In this document: positions 25,401-36,870 of the stretch, piece by piece | Layout: every line of letters begins with the position of its first letter | Numbering within the stretch: position 1 is the stretch's first letter | DNA from: Lucifuga dentata | Taxonomy: Eukaryota; Chordata; Actinopteri; Ophidiiformes; Bythitidae | Direction: 5' to 3' | DNA length: 64,000 nucleotides | Assembly (NCBI GenBank): GCA_014773175.1 | Contig: VXCM01000246.1 | Coordinates: forward strand, 74,501-138,500 | The notes under the pieces: generated by a model | What the model was told of the DNA's origin: nothing | Database searches by the model: none | Seen by the model: the letters and a program-made list of their open reading frames with translations, nothing else | Position numbers and translations under genes: made by a program

Positions 25401-25614
25401 CAAGTGTCAAACTCAGAATAATATATTGGTGTTTGATCCCAAAAAAGTATCACTCACACCAAATTCAATTCACAGATCTTTAGCGAGCATCTCTCAAACA
25501 CCAAACCAAAAGCACTTCATCAGAAGAAAAACAACTACACTTTTTTTTTTTTTTTTTTTTTTTGGCTCTATGAGCTGTGAGTGGACATACCGCTGCCTTG
25601 TAGATGTCGTTCAT
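22303..25614 (-). CDS. tnnc1: Troponin C type 1 (slow skeletal/cardiac), complete (6 exons, 161 aa)
   Basis: This is the calcium sensor of the thin filament in slow and cardiac muscle; calcium binding to its N-lobe relieves troponin I inhibition of actin-myosin. Exons in coding order: 25614-25591, 24227-24197, 23657-23511, 23244-23130, 22687-22551, 22334-22303. They total 486 bases, and the sizes 24, 31, 147, 115, 137, 32 match the classical troponin C gene plan. There are four EF-hands. Site I is degenerate ([11 protein letters not shown], after a Val28 insertion), the cardiac/slow hallmark. Site II ([12 protein letters not shown], about 65-76) is the regulatory site; sites III ([12 protein letters not shown]) and IV ([12 protein letters not shown]) are structural. 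It starts [12 protein letters not shown] and ends FLEFMKGVE, as the family does. Teleosts can carry two copies (tnnc1a/b), and which one this is cannot be told here. A possible polyadenylation signal, TTTATT on the plus strand, is at 21292-21297. Confidence 0.96.
24511..24548 (-). promoter_or_regulatory. tnnc1: MEF2 site and E-box in tnnc1 intron 1 (candidate muscle enhancer core)
   Basis: Within intron 1 (24228-25590), TTAAAAATAA at 24539-24548 fits the MEF2 consensus YTAWWWWTAR, and CATATG at 24511-24516 is an E-box. A MEF3-like TGAGGTT (minus strand) lies about 20 bases beyond the MEF2 site, and a second E-box CAGCTG is near 24680. The mammalian TNNC1 first intron is known to hold a skeletal-muscle enhancer with MEF2 and E-box sites. 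Function here is inferred. Confidence 0.4.
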
Positions 25615-25712
25615 GTTGGAGGCTCAGCTGCTGCCTGTCCGACGGTGCCCTGGCACAGAGGAAGGAGGTGCTGTCCAGCTCAGAGCAGGACACTGGCCTC
25701 ATCCTGGGAGGG

Positions 25713-25719
25713 TTTTATA
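25713..25719 (-). promoter_or_regulatory. tnnc1: tnnc1 TATA box
   Basis: On the minus strand CTATAAAACC lies about 100 bases upstream of the ATG. Transcription would start near 25685-25690, giving a 5' UTR of roughly 70 bases contiguous with coding exon 1. This suits a strongly expressed muscle gene. Confidence 0.6.
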
Positions 25720-25935
25720 GCTGGACGCTGGTGCTATCTGCTCCCTCCCTGAGCTGACCAGCCTCCCCTCTGTTTGTGTCCACAAATGTGTGTGTATGTG
25801 TCTGTGTATGTGTGTCATTTGGCCAATCTGTCACAATCACCAGGCTCAGATAAAAATGCAGCAGCTCTTAGGGGGCACACTTTGGAATGGAATGAAGTGA
25901 GGGGGGCACACATGGCAAAGTCTAATCTCGGGGGG

Positions 25936-26098
25936 NNNNNNNNNNNNNNNNNNNNNNNNNNNNNNNNNNNNNNNNNNNNNNNNNNNNNNNNNNNNNNNNN
26001 NNNNNNNNNNNNNNNNNNNNNNNNNNNNNNNNNNNNNNNNNNNNNNNNNNNNNNNNNNNNNNNNNNNNNNNNNNNNNNNNNNNNNNNNNNNNNNNNNN
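25936..26098. other. Assembly gap in a poly-G tract
   Basis: 163 Ns flanked on both sides by G runs. The hidden sequence may include tnnc1 upstream regulatory DNA. Confidence 0.97.
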
Positions 26099-27138
26099 GG
26101 GGGGGGGGCTATAGAGACACTCAACATTCCACCAGACCTGGACCAGAGAAGCTGAGGGTTTGGGAGGGTGTGTGTGTGTGTGTGTGTCTGTTTAATTGGG
26201 TGGAGGCCAGGATGGGTTGGCAGACCACAGCCAACACACCATGAAGGGAGGAAAGAGGGAGCAGATCTACACAGCCACAGGAAGGTGTGAGGGGTGTTAG
26301 TGTGGTTCAGAAGGGTAAAGACCTGACAGGTGTGCATGTGTGTGTGTGTGTGTGTGTCCTATATTAGGTTAAGTTAGGTGAACCCTGATTTATTAGGGTT
26401 TCTTATTTTGGATCCACTACATTATTATTAGACATATTAAGATCCTATTGCTGGATCGTAGTCACATTGTTGTATTATGTGTTTTCCACTGCTGTTACAC
26501 CTTTTTGTTTTCTGAGTTTGTATCTGTTATGGCTCTTCCCTCATTTGTCCCTACATGGTAAAGTGTCTACCGTGTCTTTGAAGGTATTTTTCCTTCAGCT
26601 GAATCAGGAACTGTTGCTGCTATATGAGCCTAAAAGCCCTTTGAGATATTGATCGAGCTACAATATACATGTGAACTTGTGATTTTAGCTACTTTGTGTG
26701 TCCAGCCTGATCTGCTGCTAAGAGTGGGTCTTCTATGTTGCTATGTCACATGTACATTGATGCAAAAATCATACACATTACATTTTTTCTAAGAATAGAG
26801 TCAGGCTATTCCCAGACTACATGATTAATGGGGATTTAAATTCTGAGCCTTCATGTGCAACATAGATTTAGTCAGCAGATGGTGCTGTTCACTACATAGA
26901 CACTAAATTAAATTGTTGCACAAGGCTGCATCCAACATCCAATTTATCAACAGTGGGGTAGGTGAGAAATCTGGGTCAAACAAACCAAACACTCAGAGAC
27001 ACATTTAAATGGGATTGTACACAGCACAAGAAGCTGCTGCATTTATTTCATGCACTTTTAAAACAAGGCCATCTCAATTACTTGACTGTGTGATTCACAC
27101 TGGAGCTTACACGTGCTTTTACAAAAAGGCACATGGAC

Positions 27139-27294
27139 ATGCACGCACACACACACACACACACACAGCATGCTGTGGCAAGCACTCTAAGTGAGGAGTG
27201 ATCATGCTGGTTTATAATGGGATGCTAATGGGGACTGGCACAGCTTACAAGCTTCATACAGCCAGTCAGAGAGGGGGGAGGGAGAGAGAGAGAN

Positions 27295-27350
<56 letters not shown>
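27139..27350. repeat. (CA)n and (GA)n microsatellites
   Basis: (CA)n at about 27149-27167 and a (GA)n tract at 27282-27350 with one N at 27295. Confidence 0.93.
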
Positions 27351-27738
27351 GCTCATACTGAACAACATACCAGTGACATGTCCTAGTCTTTAGATACACA
27401 ACTACAGATACACACCCCTGACAAAAAAGTAGACCTCACAGAGAGACATCACTGCACGCATGTCACTCAAACACAGAGGTTGAGCCTCCATGGAGACAGG
27501 CAGAGGTGGGGGCCATGAGGTGAAATGGTTTCATGCTGGTTGCCCTTGTGTTTCACTCTCTGTCATTCCAGCAGATTTCATAATCAAAACACACAGCACT
27601 GCATAGTATGGTGCAGTAGGGATTCAGAAGAGAAATGAATCATCAGTAGCAGCAGCAGCAGCTCCACCAAAGCATACCGATGAATCTACATGTTCAGCCA
27701 CATTCATGGAAAACTGATGCAGTGTGGTACCAGAAGTA

Positions 27739-27739
27739 T

Positions 27740-27786
<47 letters not shown>

Positions 27787-27809
27787 NCTCTCTCTCTCAC
27801 TCTCTCTCT
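27739..27809. repeat. (TC)n microsatellite
   Basis: CT repeats with a single N at 27787. Reading frames through it are artefacts. Confidence 0.95.
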
Positions 27810-29178
27810 TGCATACACACACACTGTAGTACAGAAGACTGGCACACAGCTTTGGAGAACGCCATATCAAAGAAAACATATGGAGTGCTGTTTCATTGGA
27901 GCTCTCCACCAATTTCTTCTTACAGAGGAAGGCTGATGAAAGAGCCAGCCATCTCCTCCACACAGTGCAATCAGACAGCGCATCTCAAATCCACAATTCA
28001 CCGCACACCGCTTTTTGAGGGGTTGCCATAGAAACTCTGCTGGGTAGTAGCGGGCAGAAAATGAGAGGAGATGAGCAGGGCTATTTCCCTCTCCACCTCC
28101 TTTTCTGCCTCCTTGCCACCACATTTTGTCCTCATAGTGACTGTATTATTTTCTATTCTTTGCCTCTTATACATATACATGTGTGCATCAAAATTGCATA
28201 TGTGGACACGTGTGGGGTCACAATTAGGGATAAGAATGATTGTGTGCCAGAAACATTCGAGCAGATGTTCATATTAACTAAATCTATACAAGTCCAAATG
28301 ATTTGACTTAATGTCTCGGGCTGAGTATTGGAATGAACTGCATTTGATTATTTATACTTTGTATACACATACATGCACATAAGGCAACTTAACATAATAA
28401 TAGTTATCTGAATAATTACTTAAAAGCCTGAATTTTCATACCAACCAATATCTTGTCCTGCAGAAAAAATATTCTATATTTCAAGCATGCAATATCCCAA
28501 AATGCCCCACACGACTTATTTCATGCTGGCAGTACTAAATCAGCTGGACTGCATTTATGAATATCTGCTACTATACACAGTGTGCATCATGTCAGTTTCC
28601 ATGTGGTGTGATATACTGGATATACTGGTTGACATGCAGCTGAGCTTGAAGCATTGGGTCTTATGCTCCCTCCTCCTCCTTTCTCTGTCCTCACCACCTT
28701 GATTGTGGAGGGAAGGAGGGGGCAGCTGAGTCTGTCAGTCTCTTTATGCCTATTCCTTTTTTTTTTTTTTACCTTCCTCTTCTCTCTCCCTCTCTCTCAC
28801 TCTATTTCTTTTGCTGCCTCCTTCCATTGATAATAACTTGTCCAGCTCCTGTTGTGTGGCAGCCTGCCACAACCTGCAGGAGACTGTGTTTTTACTGTAA
28901 AGGCAAGCTCTGTCCAGTGAATGCTTTCCATTTAGGGCATGGACTTACGCCCTCGCCTCTCTGCTCTCTCATCAGCGACAAACATCAGGGCCAAACCACG
29001 AGATTTGTCTTTAGAGTAGAGTGGGTCAATTTGTACTCTACTTCATTGTGCGCAAAGGTTCCTTTCTCAAACTCTTTGCGCCGAGACACTTGGCATTATG
29101 CAGTGTTCCTTACATCAGAGCGCCAGTGAGCCAGTGGCCACATTAGCTCCAGCACCCACAGAGCCACTCACTGTCTCT

Positions 29179-29191
29179 CTGCCAGGGGGCA
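29179..29191 (+). promoter_or_regulatory. Weak CTCF-like motif
   Basis: CTGCCAGGGGGCA matches 11 of 13 positions of the CTCF core consensus. Inferred only. Confidence 0.25.
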
Positions 29192-29566
29192 ACATTTTCC
29201 AGTCCACTGGACCACCATGTCTACTACCACCATCTCTACCCAAAGCCTCCCACCCCATCCACTATAATAGTGCATGAGACACCCAGTAAAGATTTCCTCT
29301 CAGATATAAAGGCAGATAATGTTTCTGTCAAGCAAGAAAGAAAATATGTTTTTCCTTCTATCTGGCAGCAAAAGAAGCAGACATGATGGAGAGGTTTATC
29401 ATGGAACAGGTGGAGCAAAGTAACAACAAAATCACGTTTGCCTCATATGATTTTAACATTTTTGTCCCACTTGCATTTTTATTAGCACTACTCATCTAGA
29501 CATGTCTAAAATATATAATAATATTGCTATATATATAGTAATAATCATAATACTAATACTGTTCCT

Positions 29567-29642
29567 ATACTACTACGACTACTACTACTGCTGCTACTAC
29601 TACTACTACTACTACTACTACTAATAATAATAATAATAATAA
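29567..29642. repeat. (TAC)n/(TAA)n trinucleotide tract
   Basis: ACT units run into AAT units. The 79-codon reading frame over it is low complexity. Confidence 0.93.
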
Positions 29643-30183
29643 AAACTCAATGTTTTCTGTGTTAAAACACATGATGTATATGCATGCAATTCTCCCTGCA
29701 TGTATTTTTGATTGCATTACACAGCCATCTACACAATCACAACACACTAACACGCACAATATACACACTAACACACTAACATTCTTACATGCACACACCA
29801 CCATAACAGTTTATATGCTATGACGACCTTATTCCTGATCAAATTAGAACTTTGTCATGAATCATAACATTAATGGATTAATAATTCATGAAGAAGCAAA
29901 CAGCAAAACTGAAACACAGCTACTATTCTGAGCACAACAACCGGTATTTTTAATCCCTTGTGAATGTGTGACAAGAATTGCCTGTTTCGGTGAAAATTCT
30001 CACTCTGTGCACAAACCCCCATTTTGGATCTGTCAGTGGCTCTCTTCCCTCTCCTGTTTCCCTCAAACAGGCGTTCTCTGAAATGGAATCCAGGCAGCCT
30101 CAGGGTTTTTGAGAATGTTTCTGACATTCCTCAGGAAAATGAACAGCAGTATAACTTCACCATTACTAAATTTAAAAGTTACA

Positions 30184-30267
30184 CCTATTGAGAATATATT
30201 ACTTTCTTAATATATTCTCAATAGGAGTATATACTCTCTTAATATATACTCCTATTCAGAATATATT
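30184..30267. repeat. Compound hairpin of overlapping perfect inverted repeats
   Basis: Arms 30184-30201 and 30208-30225 are an exact 18 bp inverted repeat (CCTATTGAGAATATATTA) with a 6-base loop. Arms 30223-30233 and 30243-30253 are an exact 11 bp inverted repeat overlapping the first. From 30251 the first arm is repeated almost exactly in direct orientation. Confidence 0.88.
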
Positions 30268-32221
30268 GAGAGTAATATTTCATATTTTCACTGTTCCAAC
30301 TATTTTCAACTCGTTGTTAGCCAGCGAGTTTTCTTTAAAAGGAATTGTAAATGTCTGTATTTTGTATAAGGCCTCTTACAAACACATAAAATATATAACA
30401 ACAAATAAATAATGTTAGCATTTTCATTAAAAAGTGTAAAAGTCAGAAAATGAAAACCACCACTGAATGATACATGCAGACATGAAAGTCCATTCTGAAA
30501 ATCTTTGGAGGTTCACCCTTATGACCTTCCAGTTAGTTGCTTTGGTTTAACTTACTTCCATAAAAAAAAAAAATAAGAAGAAGAAGAAAGTGCATTTAAC
30601 CTGAGAAGAGAAGATAAAAAATTCAATTAAACTGGCAACATAACAGTATTAACAATGTTTTTTTTCTCATAGGTAAGGCCCTCCTGCTATATTTCTGGCA
30701 GGATTTTCATGGTGTGTGCCTTTAGTCACCAGTTCTGATCTGAGCTCTGTGCGATGTTTCCAAGAAAAAATGTTTTAATGTCTCTGTAACTCAACTGTTG
30801 TTTGTGCCAAGAACTCACTGGCAGAAATACAGCTGCATCAGTCAAGATTTTGGGTTAAATTACATCATTGTTATCATTGTGATCCTTGATGTGGGGCTGT
30901 AACAGAAGAGAATGTTGCATCTCTCCCCAGTTTATCCTCCACCAAGAAGGTTATGTTGCTTGGTTTGTAATTTAATATAATAACTCAAAAACAACTTCAA
31001 AGATTTAATTGAAATTTGGTGGTTAGTTACCCAGGCCCAAGAACAAGTCATTAGTTTTTGGTGAAGATTTGGATAGTATAGCACCACCATGTGGCCATTT
31101 AGAAAGTACATTACATTTTGGTCCCTTAACCTTGAGGTATAGAGATAAAATTTCTTGCTATTCCAGTCCTCAGTTAAGCCTTCTCATGCAATTTGAGGTC
31201 ACCAACATGCAAAATGACCACTTGGCTCAGCTTTTATAGTGAATAGAATCATGCTGGACATTGATGTCTGCTACAACATCTTAAGTTTTTGCTAAAAATG
31301 CACAAAGAGCAGGTTCAGGTGCATGAACAATATACAACAGATCTGAAGTTTCTTTATACAAACACTTGAAATGATGCAGAGCCACAGAAGAATACAGATT
31401 TTCTTGATCTATGTGATTAGTGTCTAATGTTATCATGGTGTGCATCATTTGTTCCAGGAGAATCTCACAGGTCTAACTGCAACAGGAAAAAGACCCTCTG
31501 ATTGCAACCTTGGAAAACTTCCAGCATCATTGCTTGCGAGATGTAAGTTCAGAACTTTTATTAGTTACACAATTCATGGAACTCTCTGGGGATGAATGCC
31601 TTCCAGAGGCTCATTCATACAATAAATTGGTCTGAAATTTATTGGTCCGACAGACAGTATGTGTCTCCTCTGCTTTCATGTGTATACGCACACTCACACA
31701 AATGAACGCACACTTGTTCCTGATGGCCTTTAGTTCTTCAGTTTTTCAGGGTTGCAGTAAGCAAAGGCTGAAAGGGTGGAAAAAAAAACACCTTTACATC
31801 TGTCTGTGTAGCTGAAGTCCAGCTCAAGGCCTGCAGGGCTGCAATGAAGTGTGCTGTGATTTGACAAGGCCAGTGACGAGAGGCACTGTAAATATCCGCC
31901 TGTCACGTGATTCACATCGTGGCCTCCAGCAATCAAAGAAAGGTCAGTGTTTTCTGATGCCATTGCCAACAACTAAATTAAGTGACTTCATCTCTCACTC
32001 GTGCATCTGTCCCATTTTAGAAGACAGATACATTGGAGGCGTTGCATCATCCTGCTTATACACTGCTATGATCATTCACATTTCTACTAACACACAACAA
32101 GCACGCAAGCATATGCACACACACACATACACACAGTTGCATACTCTGGGTTCATTACAAAAATTCACTGTGACATTCATTCTGCCATCTCCAGATATAC
32201 ATATGCCAACACAGACACAAA

Positions 32222-32263
<42 letters not shown>
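32222..32263. repeat. (CA)n microsatellite
   Basis: About 21 AC units, preceded by imperfect CA-rich sequence from about 32113. Confidence 0.95.
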
Positions 32264-32264
<1 letters not shown>

Positions 32265-32590
32265 GATATGGTGATTAGCATATAAAGTCTCTGCCTCTGG
32301 GTTTGTCTTCATGTATGTCATGTCTCACTCTGTCAACAGTATATGAACATGTCTCTGCAGCTTCTCTCTTAGAAAACAAATGCTGATCCGTGTTCTTTAG
32401 TTGGAAAAGGTTAAACAGCATCGTTTAGCTCGGTCACAAGTTACACAAATTAAAATCTACTCGTCAAAATCTACTGTCCACTGTCACTGACTACTGTCAC
32501 TGTGGATCCCAGTGTGCCTTGGTGTACATTTTCCATCAGGAAATGGCTTTGAGTCTTGCATTTATTCTCCTACTTTTATTTTTCCACCTC

Positions 32591-33164
32591 TTAAAGGACC
32601 ATACCGGTGATTTACATGTTTGAGCCCAATAAATACTACCTGCAAACTTGCTACAATACTACCAACCATTTCCAAAATATAAAACCATGTTTTTAAGGCC
32701 TTTTCTTTTTTTTTAGTGTTATTTTTGCCAAATCCCCTCATCTTTCAAAATCAAATGTTCAGGTAATATACCTACCTTAAAATTCAATGTTTCACCTGCT
32801 AACACACATGTTCACATGTAGAAGACAGTCATTTTAATTTCTCTGCTAAAACTCATCTTTTCTCTTGGGAGTACATTCCCTGGCAGAGCTCCCTGTTGGA
32901 GACAAAAAAAAAAAAANTAAAAAAAAAAAAACAAAAAAAAAACTATAACAGCGTGTGGTTTGCTGTGATGGATTACATATCTCAAGCATGTTTCCAGTCT
33001 CTACAAGCTCATTCTAATCACGTACTGGAATGAACTGAAACCAATGGCAGTCTGGAAGATAGGAAAACAATTCTAATACTTACCCCTCCAGTAGTATTTT
33101 TGGAAAATAATTTGCAGTAATGTAATGTGTATGTGGATAGTAAACCACCAGTGTGGTCCTTTAA
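32591..33164 (+). mobile_element. MITE-like non-autonomous DNA transposon, copy 1
   Basis: The element begins TTAAAGGACCATACC and ends GTGTGGTCCTTTAA, so the ends are inverted repeats bounded by TTAA. The inverted similarity extends about 100 bases inward (TTTGAGCCCAATA, ATTTCCAAAATATA and their complements). Copies 2 and 3 are at 55614 and 57182. It has no coding capacity. TTAA sites with AGGRR-type ends suggest a Kolobok/T2-like family, by recall. This copy contains a poly-A tract with an N (32905-32941). Confidence 0.75.
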
Positions 33165-34385
33165 TAATACTGTATTTATGCATGTGCAGGCAATGTGACC
33201 CAATACACAACTAAACTCTACAAATCTTAGCTCAGAATGGGAAACATAACCAATGTGTATTTTAACCCTGTAAAGCCAAACCCATGAAATAATTGTCAGA
33301 AAATTCTATTTTTTTGCAATTTATTTCATTATTGAACCCTATAACAAACTCAAAAAAAAAAAAAGCTTTTTTTAATTTTTTTTATTTTTTATTTTTTATT
33401 TTTATTTTTTGGTATTACATTTGATACATCAGACATTTATTTAGCTCAACAGGATTTAAACTGGAACTTTTTCTTTTTTTTTTTTTAAGATATGATATCA
33501 TTAAAATCTTGGTGACAGGCACTCATGAATCTCTGATTTGTTTGTTTTTCTGATTTGTGCTGGCATCAATAAAATGTTGGAAAACGAAAATACAATATCA
33601 TTGGCATTTTGGTCAACAACTGATTATGATGATGATGAAGAGGTCTCACAAAAACATGTATCAAATGTCACGCAAATGGCATAGGGTTAAAGTGAAAAGA
33701 ATTTGGATCTTGACAAATATATGAAAGTACTTAAAACTCTGCAATGCCCCTCAGTAGCAAAATCCCCCAATGGAATATCTGCATATGTGAGAAAACAGGC
33801 CTCTCAATAATTAATAGAACAACTACGGAAATAAGGATCAGAAAATAAGTCAGATCGGCAGCAGCAGAAAAATGTGACAGAAAAGTCATTAGTATGACCC
33901 TTTTGGAGGCTGGGTGTTGGGGTTTTACAGATTCAATTTCAGGTTAATAAATCTAACATTTACGTCAAACTGCCAAAGCAAAGTGCTAAAAGAAAGTATG
34001 CTAATTTGGGTCAAATCAGAAGAACAAGGGCAGGGCATTACATTCACGCCATCTGTCCATTCATGTACTAGAGTAAATCTTAATAGAAAGTCTTGAGTGT
34101 AGGTATACATGATGATCCAGACAAAAGTTATTCACAGCAAAGTAGTGTCTGAGGCCTTTACTCTCACACTGCAAAAATTAATGCTCTCAAGTCCTTTCAT
34201 TTGCTTATTAAGATTTTTTGTTTGTTATGCTTTAATTTACCTTTTACCGCATATTTCAATTTTGCCAGCTACATGGTAACGCATGGGATCTGCAATTTTT
34301 CAACTGTGAGTCCTTAATCTTTATTTATGCATGATCAGTTTTTTATGACCAGCAAAGTGCAGCATGTTTCACTTTGTCAAACAGG

Positions 34386-34463
<78 letters not shown>

Positions 34464-34490
34464 ATTATTATTATTATTATTATTATTATA
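34386..34490. repeat. (ATT)n microsatellite, about 105 bases
   Basis: A nearly pure TTA/ATT trinucleotide tract with two ATA-AT interruptions. Confidence 0.96.
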
Positions 34491-36744
34491 GAATCATTTA
34501 CATTAGCAGTAGTAGTAGCTTAAAGTGAATACAGGAAAGGAAATGCTGCTTTTGGGGACTACAGGACATTTTACCATGTTATAAAAATGTTAATAATTAT
34601 GGCTTTACACTGGAGGTCTGATGTTGAATTAGTTTCTTTTATATGGATTTATTTTATGGATCCTCATCCTCCTAACATTTTTCAATGTTGAATAAAGGCA
34701 AAATGAAAATGCATATTACAATGAGCAGGCTTGCCCTTGCACACATTCTCTCTCTTTCAGCTGCCAAATTAGACACAAGGTGTAAATCCCCGAAAACAGC
34801 ATTCTTTAACATGTTTTAGTTGACTAAACACCTGAGTACAGATGTTCCTTTCTCACTGAGACAAAATCAACACATCTGTCTAAACAACAAATTAGTTTGT
34901 CCTAACTCACCCTCATAAATGTTAAAATATTGTTGCTTGTTGCACCCTAAATGTATGTTATGAATCATTCATTAAAGACGTTTTTTTTTTTTTTTTTNTT
35001 TTTTTTTTTTTTTTTAATTTTATGTTTAACTATTTACTTCTGGGTTACACAAATCACATTTAATTCTGTGAAAATAATAAATGATTTGTCATTTTTAAAG
35101 CTTTTTTATGATAACAAACCTTCTGGAAGACTCAAAGATCTCTTCCCAATTTGGTGCCATATATTTTACAATTCATTTATTTGAATAATCTGACTGGATT
35201 TTGATGTCAGATTATCTGTATCAGTCCAACAGAAACTGTTTGTTGCTTGTTTTCATATAAGACAACAGTTCACAGAGCATGCATAGATAAAATAGTAATT
35301 TCATCAAAGCACTGATAGCACTGATTATCAGATATTTTATCATTTAACCAAAATCAGATCATTGGAAGGCAACTAGCTAAGTGCAGATGAACATTTAATT
35401 AAACATGTGCTGTTGAGCAGAGCCATGAGGTCAGCTGAGGGACAGAAGTTCACCCAGGCAGGTAATTGAAGTCCTGGGCATGCTTTTGGCATTTCATGAA
35501 AAGTTGTAACATGACAACAACAAGCAAAATAAACATTTCTCTGCTTAGTTTGCTTTTCTGCTTTCATTTGAGAAAAACTATAATATAAGCATGTACATGA
35601 ATGTGTGTGTCAGTCTGTGTTTAGGTTGAGTTTACCTCTACTCTTCTCCTCTCCTGCTAAATCTGACAAAATTTATCTTCTCAGTGGTAGACCAGGCTGA
35701 TGGGATGAGTGATTATTACTATTTTTTCAGTAATTAGTAATTACAAAATCTCTTCTCCAAGTCATTGAGGGGATGAAGAAGTGGTTTGGGATGGATTAGA
35801 GCTGACGTCAATAGCACATGCAAATGTAAAAGCTTGAGAGCTTAGCTGGGGTATTTTGTCCACATGCTCGAACCCATTCTCGTCAGTGCTGGAAGGATTG
35901 CATGGTCTCACTGATGGCTTGGCTGACCGGCTCTCTCGGCTTTGAAGCTGATAAACCCGTTAAAACCATAACAAATATTCTCCTGCAATTTTGCCAGAGG
36001 AAAGGGAAAGAAATGGAATAGGTAGAAAAATGCAGGAATATGAAAATATGCTGCTCTTTCCACTTCAAACTCCAAACTCCACCCAAGGTTATTTTGTAAG
36101 AGACTTACTTTTCCACATCATATGCTACACATATTCTGTTTGGATTGTCTCACTGAGTTGCTGACACACAAGCAGTCTTCCAGTCTGTAAACCTACAATT
36201 ATTCTACAATCTGCGTCAATAAGGTAGCCAATAAGTGTTTCAGATTTGCTGCACAGCCTTCGTGTCAGTGACATGGCAGCATGGCACAAGTTAGGCAGCA
36301 AGGGTGAGACATCCAGTCAGTTTCCATAGTGATGTGGTTGAATGGAGGGGATTAGCAGGGGCAGTGTGGTGAGAAAGGATTGCAGGCTGCTGTCAAAGCT
36401 TGCATTTAAACGGCTCCATGTCTTGGCTCACTCTTATTTGATGATGCCGATGATGGGCCCTTCATCTCCTTCGCTTCTCTGATGCAGACATGCTGTATGT
36501 GACAATCTAAAATTAATGTAATGATGTAGCCATAATGTCAATCATAAAACTGACAAAAAGCTTTATAGTTATAATTTAAGACTTTCACTTTAAAAATCCA
36601 TATGTGATGCTTTTGTGATTTGTATTTTTGTAGCAATGTTTTTTTTCTGTTACATTTAGGTGTGCCAATGATCTAGCATGCACAGTAACAGAACCCTGAC
36701 ACACCCAACACCTGAATGGAATGCAGCCATTATTAATGTCATTA

Positions 36745-36870
36745 GTTACACCTGACAAATTGAGAGAAGAGGAGGCAGAGGATAGGGTTAGATGGAGGCA
36801 GATGATTCGCTGTGGTGACCCCTGAAGGGAAAGCCGAAAGGAAAAGAAGAAGAAGTTACACCTGACAAAT
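36745..36870 (+). mobile_element. Short retroelement tail inserted with a 16 bp target-site duplication
   Basis: GTTACACCTGACAAAT occurs exactly at 36745-36760 and 36855-36870. Between them lie 94 bases ending in GACCCCTGAAGGGAAAGCCGAAAGG followed by a GAA-rich tail. I recognise this as the 3' tail of a non-LTR retroelement common in fish. The direct repeats and A-rich tail indicate insertion by target-primed reverse transcription of a 5'-truncated copy. Confidence 0.75.

Noticed and set aside
28746..29129. 127-codon plus-strand frame
   Set aside because: It begins in a poly-T tract with a pyrimidine-rich run, and the remainder matches nothing I recognise.
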